Assembly: GCA_029834535.1 (NCBI GenBank) | Contig: JAQMWT010000103.1 | Location: 1 to 64,000, forward strand | Length of the DNA stretch: 64,000 bases | Source: Chrysophaeum taylorii | Lineage: Eukaryota; Sar; Pelagophyceae; Pelagomonadales; Pelagomonadaceae | Direction: 5' to 3' | Shown here: one piece after another, positions 33,559-43,930 of the stretch | Numbering within the stretch: position 1 is the first letter of the stretch | Layout: the number at the start of each line of letters is the position of its first letter | The notes under the pieces: model-generated | What the model saw: only the letters and a program-made list of their open reading frames with translations | What the model was told of the DNA's origin: nothing | Database searches by the model: none | Position numbers and translations under genes: made by a program

Positions 33559-36529
33559 TCTCCGAGGGAATCAACGCTGGTAGGGAATCCTGGTCTTCGT
33601 AGTTCTTGGAAGCAAATGACCCCTCCCATAAATCATTCATTTCGTCGTTCCATAATGCATCTGTGAATTCATTCGTCGCCTGCTGATCCTCATCAGCGTC
33701 GGCGATCGGTTCCGTGTCAGCTGCGGCTTTGAGTCTGTAGCTGCGCGGTTGTTCTGGTGGCTTCTTTAGCAAGAAATTCTGAGTTCTCGTCCACCAATCC
33801 TGCAGGTTCCACGTCGGCTCGTCTTCGTCCCACTTGAGAACGCTGCTAATCTTCTTCTTAAATCTATCCTTTTCTTCCGGCGGCGTATCCGTGTCTCGAT
33901 CCGTCGTAACCGAAACCGTTTCGGGGGGGTCCGCAGGAAAAGATGGCGTCGTCCCCGACGTCAACTCTATCGTAAAATCGTCGTCTGCATTACTCGCGCT
34001 GGTCATTGTCTCGTCAGTCGAATGCGCGCACGAGCTATCACTGCAGAAATCCATGTCTGGCTCACAGCCAGTTCGGTCGCCAGCGGTCGTCTCTGGAGGG
34101 TCCAAAGATAAGCCGATGGGATCGAGGGCTTCCTCGTCAAACATAAACGGTGGGTCGTCCGTGGACGACTCGTCAAATAACGTTATCGCGGACACTGGTT
34201 CACAAAGTGTAGCTTCTTCATCTTCCGAATCTGAATCGCCTTCCCAGTATCGTGGAGCTTCAAGTTCCTCGCTCGAATCTTCGAGCTCATCGCTCGACAT
34301 CTGCTCATAAATCTGTGCCAAAGACCGACGATTGGTCAGCACGTCGTTGGGTGGCTCGTCCATCGGTGGGCGAGCAAGATCTTCGAATGCGGCCGCGGAA
34401 AGGGCGTCGGCTGCGTCGTCGGTGCAGGTGTCCGTGTTCGGGTACACCGTCACTCCTAATGGTAACTGTTGACCGCAAGGGGTCGTAAATGCGAACGTTG
34501 TAGACGACTGTCCCGAGTCTTCCCGGTAACGACCATCGTCCGAATCGCGATCGCGAGATCTTCGTCGCCGGCGGCGGCGTGCATGTCTGCTAGAGCTCTT
34601 ACTATCTTTCCGTCGGCGCTGACGCGAGCTGCTACGGCTCTTGTCGCGGCGTCGGGTGCTCCGGCTATCTCGACGGCCCGGTCGTGTCGAAGACGATCGG
34701 CCGTGTCCATCTGTTAAGTGCTTCACGGTATCCATAACCGTGGTTAGCTGCGTGCCCATATCATTGAGTCTGCTCTGAATATCGTGAGCAGCGCTCGAAC
34801 CGAGGGTGGCATTAGAACTGCCATCGTCACGCGAGTGATTATCTTTCCTTTGTCGGCTCTCCCATCGTCCTCGCGAAATGGGCTTTCTGCCGTCTTCGAT
34901 GTATTTGCACATCGCTACATAATAGTCGTCGGGCTCGCGGTTGCAAATGACGCGGCTCCCGTGTTCATCCTTGTAGTGGGTCGCTAAGAAAAACCCACAG
35001 TTCTTGCACGTCCTCTCGAACCACTTTTTCGGATTCTCTTCGAGGCGTAAGGCTTCATATTTCGTCGTTTTATCTTTCGTTCCCGAGACGAGAGCTCGTC
35101 CTCCGCGTCCAGGCGGTGGCTTCTGCGGCTTCCCGCTCGATGGGTTCATTGAATTTCGGCTGTTCTTCTCCGCCATGGCTGTTGCGAAGTCGTTCTCGAG
35201 CCGTGTAATCAGCGACAACGTAGACGTAAACGTCTTATACGTCGTCGGGTGTCCGCTGCGCATCGTTCGCACGCGGGATTTCAATTCGCTGGACTCCAGT
35301 CCGCGTATCAAGTAAGATATGATCTCCACATCGTTGAGATCTCGGTTGGCCACGGAACAGCTTGCCATGGCTTCTTGCTGAAATTTAATGCAAGACGTAT
35401 GCACGTGACGTTCTCCAGAGCGTTTCGGAACGGTCGCTTGGGTCGTGCATTGTAACTTTCGTAATGATTCCTCTGCCGTCACCGGCAGCGGACAACTCTC
35501 TCGGAATTACTTCAAAATCTTTAGGCAATACTTCTCGTTCAATCGTCGTATCCGTCGTACCACGGAACCGTACTCCTCATCGTCGATATCCCGACGTAAA
35601 TAGAAAGACGCTGGGTGATCGAGGTCTTTACACAGGTCTTCATACTTCTTTAAGTGTTCTCGAAAAATCGGTGCGACTGTGTCGCGCAGGGTCGCGGGAA
35701 GCAGATATCGGAGTTTCTCCAAGCTGAAATGGTCTTCGACTAACGTATTCATCACCGCGCCCGCATCTAAATCGAACTGGTCCTGATCGCGTCCATCGAG
35801 AACCAGTTTTTAAGTTTCGGTTTTTAATCCAGAGGTTGATCGCCGCTCCTTGTTGCGATCGTGTTTAGCTAACGCGCTGGCGAGTCGATCCGTAAAACCC
35901 ATCAAGAACTCTTGGGTGTCGATCCTTCCGGCGCCACGCGTCTCCTCCTTTTCTTCTTCATCATCGTCTTCATAGCGCGGCTTCCTAGCTTTCGCGCGTG
36001 ATCGTGTAGTCGGCGGCTCTTCCTCAGCTCGGGACTCCGGGCTGCTCGCTCGCCTTGATCGACTCGGCGTACGCAACTCGTCTCTTTCACGTGTCAACGA
36101 GCTTACTTGATCTTGGAAGGCGTCTGCTCGAGCGTTGGCCCGACGCAGTTGCTCTATTAGTTCTTCTTTCTCCTTCCGTTGTAGCCGTTCTTTTCGTTCG
36201 TTCTCTTCCCCTATTTGTTTTAAGAGTCGTTCTTGCGCGCGTTCGTTCTCTTCGCGTAATGCCCGCTAGTGAGCCTCATAGAACTCATTCATTTTCGTTG
36301 CGTCCGGGGTTTCTGCACGCGTTAACGGAGCTGTCGATCGTCCTTCCGTCGGTCTCTCCGTGGGCTTGCCGTCGTTGTAGTCTAGCTCTTCTTCCTCGTC
36401 AGCTTCTGTATCGTGCTCTTCTTCATCGTCATCATTATCATCATCGTCATTCCGCTCGTTTGTCTCATCCTGACGGCTTGGCGGTTCTTCATATCGTAGC
36501 TGCTCGACGGCAGCATCATCGTCTTCCAT
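33518..36529 (-). pseudogene. Element A gag (coiled coil, RS-rich region, zinc knuckle-like motif)
   Basis: A single minus-strand frame from the Met at 36529 to the stop at 33518, interrupted by TAG near 36264 and TAA near 35808 and 35505. The N-terminus is acidic. A strong coiled coil (36260-36060) contains QERLLKQIGEENERKERLQR. Mid-protein are the expected gag helices (about 35755-35200), CKNCGFFLATHYKDEHGSR followed by a Cys (a C-x2-C-H-C knuckle-like motif), and an Arg/Ser-rich run (RRRDKSRSSSRQRRR, near 34600). The C-terminal half is acidic. Gag ends 41 bases after the pol frame opens, and pol lies in the +1 frame, so the two were probably joined by frameshifting. Confidence 0.65.
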
Positions 36530-36966
36530 ATCGGCCCTGGCTCGTTCTAGTCGGCCGAGATCAGAGCGGGTCCAAAATGGTTGAGTCGTCGTCGTTCTCG
36601 TGCTCCTTCGACTCTGGAACTTCTAATCGTCCACGACACGCGTAATATCGTCGTTGCGTGCGTCTTCCACCGACAAATCTATCAGTCCGGTGGGCGGCAG
36701 AACTCGTCTCTGCCCGGCAATCAGTCCTTAACCGTGAGTTGCGATCTCACTCCGCTCGCATGCGGCAGCGGTACCCGGGTTGCGCGTCGGTTAGCACCGA
36801 ATCGCGCGTCGTCACTTCCGACGACTAACGTATCCGGCCGGGGAACTTTCCCACGGCAATGGTCCTTCTGGAATTCCTTGTCGGCGCGCTTGATCAGGGC
36901 GCGCACGGCTTGTCCGGACCGTGTAGAGAATGCAAGATGTACTAGTTCGCTGCGACCGATATAGTC

Positions 36967-36991
36967 CCTCGAATCTCGTATTCCTCCACCA
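36967..36991 (-). promoter_or_regulatory. Putative tRNA primer-binding site of element A
   Basis: Two bases inside the 5' LTR, the minus strand reads TGGTGGAGGAATACGAGATT. Its complement ends in CCA and contains a CGAATC T-loop-like sequence, as expected of the last 20 or more bases of a tRNA. The donor tRNA was not identified. Confidence 0.55.
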
Positions 36992-36993
36992 CC

Positions 36994-37332
36994 TGTGGCG
37001 TAAGGAGAATTTTAGGGGCTACCTGGCGTGCCTTCGACTCCTGGCTCGCCGATCGCGTCCGTGCCCTTGGTGGGATCACTGGACGAGGATGGCCGTTCTC
37101 CCGCCACGCGCGACCACAAACAACTTCCGTGCCTGGTCCTCTCAACTTGAGGACCAGCTGTTGCTTTATCATCAAGGATATATCGAAAATCAGAAATCAG
37201 GGTGACATGCGTCACGGAAAAGGAAGATGATGTCATAGAGAACACTGACATCATCGGAACGGAGTAGGGTGCCCCTGATAAGGGGGGCCCTAGAAGAGGG
37301 GTAAGCCTTAGGAGGCGGAAGTTGCCGCCACA
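36994..37332 (-). repeat. LTR shared by elements A and B
   Basis: A 339-bp repeat with TGTGGC...GCCACA ends, closely matching 42799-43137. It lies between the 5' end of A (primer-binding site at its left) and the 3' end of B's internal region (GGACTCCCCTGGTAAG at its right), so it serves as 5' LTR of A and 3' LTR of B. LTR-LTR recombination of tandem copies would give this structure. Confidence 0.8.
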
Positions 37333-37372
37333 GGACTCCCCTGGTAAGAATTCGAGCTGCCCCAGCGAGGTG

Positions 37373-40300
37373 CTAGCGCGAGGAGCGCGGCTTCGCCTTA
37401 CGAGCATCTCGTGAACAAATCTTCTGGTAAACGCTGGTGATGATCGGCTCAGGAACTCGACCACTGCGTAAAGTAAACTTGGGGATCAACACATCAATCT
37501 CGTGCGGAGCGAAATCCGTGACACAGGGAGTTGTGTTGGAGGAAATTCGGGACTTGTCGGTGAAACTTCGACCTTCAACGTCCTTGAATTCGGGCTTGAG
37601 CTTGCGGTGCGAAAGGTGAGAGGTCGGCTTGAAATAAGCGACATCATCGTTCGGACCCAAATCGGAATAGAAATGTAGAGCAACACGATCATTCTGATAA
37701 TCGTAAGGCTCGTAAACCTCGGCAACATAAATCTTCTTGCGCCAATCAGAGCGCTTCCGGTCAGGAATCCGGAAAACAACAAACTTACCGTGCTGATAAT
37801 CATCACGGAAGGTTTCTTCGGGTTTGCGGATGGTTTGATCAACGATCGGAGGTACCATCACAGGCGTGATCTGACTTACATGAACACGCCGCTCTTCGGG
37901 CGGAGAGTCGAGAGACTCAGTCCTGTAGGTGACCGGGGAGAGGCGTTCCTTGATAAAAAACGGCCCTCGCCATTCCGGTCGAAGTTTATTCTGAAGGAAA
38001 GGAATGTAGAGCAAAACGTGCGATCCTTCCTTGTATTCAACATCAACATGATCAGCATTGTAAGCCAATCGCTGTTTCTTCAAAGCTTTATCACGAGCCT
38101 CGCAGACGATCTTTGTATAATATTTCAATCGTTAGCGAGTCTCGGCGACTGCATCAGAGCGAGTCTTCGGCAATAATCGTGTATCAAAATCTATAAGCGT
38201 GTAGTCAGTCGGCAGCATCGGCTGACGGTTCAGGCGCAGCATAAAGGGAGAAATCTGCGTGCCTGGAATAAACTTGCGGTTGTAGCAAAACGCAATATAA
38301 TGAGCGAAGTCAGGCCAATCCGTGATGTTCCGGCCCTGAAGGCAAGCACGGAGGAAGGCCTTGATAAATCGGTTGACACGCTCAGCCGGGTTCGACTGGG
38401 CATGATAGGGAATCGTAGTTTGGTATCGTGTGTTAAAGAGATGGCAAAACTCGCGCATCAACTTGTTCACGAACTCTTTACCGTTGTCGGTACGAATCAT
38501 CTGGGGCAAGTAGCCCTCGAGGAGAATGTTAATGACAAAAGACTCGAGGACAGACTCAGCGGTCTTATCGTTCAAAACATCCAGAATCAAGAAATGCGAG
38601 AACGGATCAAAAAATACTAGAAGATACGTCTCGAGACCAGCGCTGGGCAAGGGTCCAAATAAATCCATGCACAGAACAGCACCATCACCATCGTAGACGG
38701 GCTGCTGCAAGAGTCCAGCTCGTTTCGGCTCAGGCGTACGAGCTTTCTTGCAAACTAGGCATTCAGCAATGAAGACTCCAACTTCGTTCGACATGTGAGG
38801 CCACCAAAATCGTTCTTGGATAGCCTGGACGGTACTGTGACGTCCCATATGACCACCGTTAACCGGAGTGTCATGGTAGAGTCGAATAATGCGCTTGCGC
38901 AACGTAGCAGGTGCAACAATCATCGGGTGCGAATCAGCAGAAATGCGGTAAAGAATATCTTTAACGACTTCGAATCGTTCGTTCGCTCGGGAACGTCGCG
39001 GCGCCTGACCTTGGGCCATTCGGTAGCGAATATCCTCGCAAGTAGCATCAGATTCTTGCTCACGTGCGATCTCAGCGAGCGTCATATTATCGGGTATCTT
39101 ATCGATATAGTCTTTGTAAGCGGCTGCGTCCTTGAAGATCTGTGGCTCATCACGCGCACGGTTCTTCCGACGTTGTCTCGTAGCGTGAGACGTAGCCAAT
39201 TTTATCGGATCCTTTTCAGGGTCTTCGTCTTCGTCTTCGTCTTCCGGCAGTTCGGTCGTAATAAACGACATTATGAAGTGGCAGCCGGAGGCGGGAATTC
39301 CTCGGTCATCAACAGGCCGGGGAAGCTCTTGGAATACCAAGTAAGCGTGATTCAAAGGTTCTCCAATCTCGTCAGTCTCGATGACATGATCTATCGGATT
39401 GCGGGAGAGACAGTCAGGGATACTCATTCCCGGTGACTTTCCCGGCTTGTAACCAAGTTCAGGGTCAAAATTGGCGAGGCGCATCGCCCACCGAGCAAGC
39501 TGCCCAGACGAGTGCGTCGCCTTACGTAAAAGCGTCAAATTTCGGTGATTTGTCTCCCGAACAGTACGGTGCCCTTCGATGTAGGCTCGAAAGTGCTCTA
39601 GAGAAAGTATAACTGCCAGCAGCTCTAGCCGACGGGGCTCATAATTCCGCATCTCCTTCGGCACAGCTCGGCTCCAATATTCAATCACTCGTTCTTCTCG
39701 AGTTACTCTTCCGGCATCGTCCTTGACTTCAACAATCTGGAAGAGATACGCTCCAAGTCCATCATTGGAAGCATCGGATCGGATCTGAAAAGGCAGATCG
39801 TAATCGGGGTGGTAGACTCCCCGGGAATCAACCAAAGCTTCAATAATCGTATCCCAAGCTTTCTGACACTCGGGCGTCCACTCGAACTTTACACCTTCGA
39901 GGCATAATCGTCTCAGCGGTTCCACAATCTTCGAGTAGCCCTTCACGTATCGCCGGCAGTAATTACTCATGCCGATGAAAGAGCGCATCTGGGTTTTCGG
40001 GGAAGTGTTCGGTAAAGTACCTGGAATCGGCATCTTCTGCAGTGCTTCCAGCGTCTTCGGATTCGGCCTTAAGCCTTCTGGGGTAGAAATGTGTCCCAGA
40101 AATTCTATATCATCCTTGAGAAGGTGGAACTTCGCGGTTCGACCGCTGTACCCTCTCTGTGCTAAATGACACATCACTTCGATCAAAACTTGTAAATGTC
40201 GATGAAGATCGTCGGATCCCATCATAATATCGTCAACAAACGCAACCAAGTCTTGATACATCCATTTCGAAAGGTCGCTCGCCATTTGCTTGCAGAAAAG

Positions 40301-40886
40301 AGCTCCGGCCGTCTTCACACCTAGAGGTAATCGCAAGAAACTATGAGCGCCAAGTGGGCGAACCATCGTGACAGCGTCCTGCGCTGCCGGATCCAGACGA
40401 AGGTTGTGGTATCCCCATCTAATATCAATGCATGTCCGCCATCGTCTCATCGCGAGAAAGGCTAAAGCATCATCTTGTCGAATGTTTGGCCAACTGTCAT
40501 TGACCAATTGATCGTTGAGCTGACGTAAGTCAACTGCAGCACGGAACGCGTTTGACGTTCCAATCTCAGCTCCTTTCTTCGGAAGCATCAACACAGGAAA
40601 GCCCCAAGATGAGTTGGCCGGACGAATGACTCCATCCCGGCACCACTCGCTGATCTGCTTGCGGAGGCAATCGAGCTTCGCAGGCGTCAATCGGTAGGGC
40701 GTCATCTTTATCGGTCGCGGATTCGCGTCTTTGAATCGTAGAGACACAGGAGGCGAGTCCACAGGTCTCATAATCGGGTCGAAAAAGGCCCAAGAATATT
40801 GCACACAGTGACGGAGCATCAATTTCGCCTCGTCATCTAAGTACGGATTGTCAGGAATTCCCAGCTCCTGCACAACCTTGTCACGG
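37373..40886 (-). pseudogene. Element B pol: RT, RNase H and integrase
   Basis: A frame of about 918 codons (40886-38132) carries RT (FVDD at 40229-40240), RNase H, integrase zinc finger (CLVCKK) and the catalytic Asp, Asp and Glu contexts CMDLFGPLP, IRTDNGKEF and PAERVNRF, all without interruption. An in-frame TAA at 38129-38131 separates it from the integrase tail (38128-37373: GPFFIKERLSP and a charged C-terminal domain). Element A has a stop at the same codon, but TAG. The tail is longer here than in A, ending KPRSSR. The start is artificial: upstream codons come from the inversion junction. Confidence 0.85.
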
Positions 40887-42798
40887 CTCGAAGGTCGGAA
40901 GAAGATGAAAAGAAATGCCGCGAGATCACCGAAGCGGAGATCCGCCGCCGATATGAAAAGGTTCAATGGCTTCCAATCACTTATCGCAAGGTTGTGATGC
41001 TGTTCAGTGGAGCCGGAGGCAGTACTTTAGGTCTCCAACGAGCCAACGAAACGTGTGGGACGTCGTTTCGAGTCGTGCTAGCACTCGATGCTTCGGACAC
41101 CGCCAACCAAATCCACCACAAGAACTTTCCGAATATTCCTGTGGTGCAGCACACACTGTGTGGTCGCTATGTTACAACCTTACGGTTGATCGAATCTTAT
41201 TTACCCTACGCGGAATGGTCGTCGTCGATGTGTGTCGCGTCGCCACCCTGCGTACACTCCGCTCTGTGCAACTTGACCTCCAGAGATGTTGGGAAAGGAG
41301 TTACCGCTGCCCACTGGACGATGAAATTATGCAAGATGGCTGGATTCTTCATGTGGTTGATAGAGCAGGGGGCTTCGATTATTTCTTACGTTGCACGTTT
41401 GCACCCTTACGTGTACGTCGTCAACTATTACGACATAACTCCCAGTTTGATGAGCTGTCGCGTGCGCTTGTTGGTTTCGAGCCATCCGCTCCATTTGCGC
41501 GCAGTTCCAAAGACTTGCAAGAATATGCAGCAAAAGTTCGCCGCAGCACTTGGCTACGCCGACGAACGACATTTACTTCAGATGAACAATTTAGGATCAT
41601 CACGAGCCGCGACAGACGCAGCTTATACTGTTACGCGTGTCCCGCTTCGCGTAGGACCGCACCGTTCCGATTACAGATCTCTGAATCTGGAAATGACTTC
41701 GGAGTTGCTGACGATGTCCCCTGATTTTGATTGGGCCGGCCTCTCCAAGACGACCTCGTTGAAACACTTGGCGTCCGTCGTGCCACCTGACACGATGGCC
41801 TTATTAATGCTCGATCTGCACAACTCTGTGACCAGGGAATTTCACCTGAGCGGCGAAGCTTTGCCGTCAGCGTTAAGTCCTGCAGACCGACCGTTTGATT
41901 ATTATTTACAAATTGATGAAACCACCCTTCGTCACGCACAAGTTCCGCTGTTAAACACGCGCACACGTGTCGTAATATGGGTGTCGAATGATGATCTTCA
42001 AGATCTCACCAAATGGAAACCTCCAGAGGTACCGTTGATTCCGCCTGCAACAGATGAGCCGGGGACGTCTCATGCTTCTTCTGCTGCCCCCCCCGACAAC
42101 CAAATTTAGACGTTCCGCCAGACCCTGAGCGAGATCGGGAACCGAAAATTAAGAGCGAGCCGAGTGTTCGTGTCAAAGGCGAGAGGATCAACAAAAGCCA
42201 CCCGGAAGTGAAACTAAAATACGAGAAAAAGTTCGATGTGCCATGGAAAGATGCGCCGCGCGATGCCGAGGGTGCACCACTGCCGCAGACTCCTGAGCAT
42301 GTCAAGGACAACGAAGCAATGAAAGTTAAAATTCCTACGAAGGAAGAAGCTGACAAGGTTGTGCAGGAGCTGGGAATTCCTGACAATCCGCACTTAGATG
42401 ACGAGGCGAAATTGATGCTCCGTCACTGTGTGCAATATTCTTGGGCCTTTTTCGACCCGATTATGAGACCTGTGGACTCGCCTCCTGTGTCTCTACGATT
42501 CAAAGACGCGAATCCGCGACCGATAAAGATGACGCCCTACCGATTGACGCCTGCGAAGCTCGATTGCCTCCGCAAGCAGATCAGCGAGTGGTGCCGGGAT
42601 GGAGTCATTCGTCCGGCCAACTCACCTTGGGGCTTTCCTGTGTTGATACTTCCGAAGAAAGGAGCTGAGATTGGAACGTCAAACGCGTTCCGTGCTGCGG
42701 TCGACTTACGTCAGCTCAACGATCAATTGGTCAATGACAGTTGGCCAAACATTCGACAAGATGATGCTTTAGCCTTTCTCGCGATGAGACGATGGCGC
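40887..42798 (+). pseudogene. Element B methyltransferase and RT N-terminus, inverted
   Basis: The plus strand opens within ARRSEEDEKK, just past the protease-like segment. It carries the whole methyltransferase without interruption (40970-42109): LFSGAGGSTLG (motif I, 41000-41032), ASPPCVHS (PPC at 41243-41251), LIEQ, CRVRLLVSS (motif VIII) and LASVVPPDTM (VPP at 41780-41788). The stops seen in A are absent here (GKGV and VPKTC instead). A one-base loss in a C run near 42093 (8 C against 9 in A) ends the frame; the linker and RT N-terminus continue in another frame (42208-42798) until the LTR. This is the most intact methyltransferase in the window. Confidence 0.75.
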
Positions 42799-43137
42799 TG
42801 TGGCGTAAGGAGAATTTTAGGGGCTACCTGGCGTGCCTTCGAATCCTGGCTCGCCGATCGCGTCCGTGCCCTTGGTGGGATCACTGGACGAGGATAGCCG
42901 TTCTCCCGCCACGCGCGACCACAAACAACTTCCGTGCCTGGTCCTCTCAACTTGAGGACCGGCTGTTGCTTTATGATCAAGGATATATCGAAAATCAGAA
43001 ATCAGGGTGACATGCGTCACGGAAAAGGAAGATGATGTCATAGAGAACACTGACATCATCGGAACGGCGTAGGGTGCCGCTGATAAGGGGGGCCCTAGAA
43101 GAGGGGTAAGCCTTAGGAGGCGGAAGTTGGCGCCACA
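42799..43137 (-). repeat. Third LTR of the A/B tandem
   Basis: 339 bp, TGTGGCGTAAGG...GCGCCACA, very similar to 36994-37332. On its left it is fused directly to an interior RT position (GATGGCG|C), without a primer-binding site. On its right is ACAAACAAACAAACAG microsatellite. Confidence 0.8.
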
Positions 43138-43252
43138 ACAAACAAACAAACAGACAAACAAACAGACAAACATCTGTCTTTAAATGTCGACTGCTAAGAG
43201 GGGGGTGTGAGTGGGGAGCATGAAAACAGGGAGCATGAAAACATCTGTCGGT
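43138..43252. repeat. ACAAACAG microsatellite with RLE 3' tail
   Basis: An ACAAACAGACAAACA run is followed by CTTTAAATGTCGACTGCTAA and GAGCATGAAAAC, the terminal part of the RLE 3' UTR in minus orientation. Confidence 0.6.
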
Positions 43253-43407
43253 TATATCGAAAAACAGAAATCAGGGTTACGCAAGTCACGGAAAAGGAAG
43301 ATGATGTCATAGAAAACACTGACATCATCAGAACGGAGTAGGGTGCCCCTGATAACGGGGGGCCTTAAAAGAGGGGTAAGCCTAAGGAGGCGGGAGTTGC
43401 CGCCACA
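43253..43407 (-). repeat. Partial A/B-type LTR
   Basis: Matches the right half of the A/B LTR from TATATCGAAAAACAG through GAGTTGCCGCCACA. It ends exactly where the next LTR family starts (GAGGCCCCCGGTCC). Confidence 0.7.
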
Positions 43408-43900
43408 GAGGCCCCCGGTCCGGCCAGGAGGGGCGGGTATCTGAGAAAACCACTACAGTGGTCTCAGAAACGGGAATCGATAGTCCAACTCCCGGACTAT
43501 CGATCTCCTGTTTTCCGACGGTGAGTCGGTTCGTAACGGTCGAGTGAGTGCGAAGCCGACGCATTTCTGGGTGAAGATCCAGAGGATCACGGGTACCGCC
43601 GCGAGGTTCATTTTACGTGATTCGGATCGAACGGGGAGCGGAGTCACTACGACTCATTTTGCATACTTTTTGCATATCGTCATATCGTAAGGCATTGTTA
43701 TAAGACCTAACTAGCTCGCGCGAGGCAGACCACCTCCCTGACGGCGAGCGACTACACCGGGAAGACCGTCCATAGTCTTCACGCGCAAGGCTACTGCTTC
43801 CATAAGACCAGCGCACCGGTACAGCGCGCAGTAGTCAGACGGCTGCCGGCAATTGTCGCCTGACGAAAAGAATACAAAAAGTGAATTGAGAACGTCCGGA
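43408..43900 (+). repeat. 5' LTR and leader of element C (right limit uncertain)
   Basis: Begins GAGGCCCCCGGTCCGGCC, and the first 50 bases are repeated at 51991-52040. It contains an inverted pair around GGGAATCGATAGTCC / GGACTATCGATCTCC (43470-43508) that could form a hairpin. The LTR end and primer-binding site could not be placed before gag begins at 43931. Confidence 0.5.
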
Positions 43901-43930
43901 ACAAACCTATTATCCGGGCAAATCGCGATC

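Larger units (their letters stand above)
27278..37332 (-). mobile_element. Ty3/gypsy retrotransposon A with DNA methyltransferase domain
   Basis: LTRs at 27278-28178 (split by a foldback insertion) and 36994-37332 have TGTGGC/GCCACA ends and the same orientation. On the minus strand, internal order is 5' LTR, tRNA primer-binding site, gag with coiled coil and zinc knuckle, a protease-like segment, a cytosine-5 methyltransferase, RT, RNase H and integrase. RT-before-integrase order places it in Ty3/gypsy (Metaviridae). The right LTR is shared with the neighbouring rearranged copy B. Premature stops and indels make this copy inactive, but identity to B in shared regions looks very high, so activity was recent. 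Confidence 0.85.
37333..42798. mobile_element. Ty3/gypsy element B: internal region with head-to-head inversion
   Basis: From 37333 to about 40886 the sequence is minus-oriented (integrase, RNase H, RT). At about 40886 it flips to plus-oriented protease-methyltransferase-RT, which breaks off inside RT at 42798 and joins directly to the TG of the next LTR. About 500 bases of the RT N-terminus are thus present twice, in opposite orientation (40886-40385 and 42345-42795). Gag and the primer-binding site are missing. The structure fits aberrant reverse transcription or autointegration of cDNA into its own RT region. Confidence 0.75.

Noticed and set aside
40966-41724. 252-codon plus ORF overlapping the element B methyltransferase
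   Set aside because: It lies in another frame over the same bases; the motif-bearing frame (LFSGAGG, PPC, VPP) is the one starting near 40970-40994.
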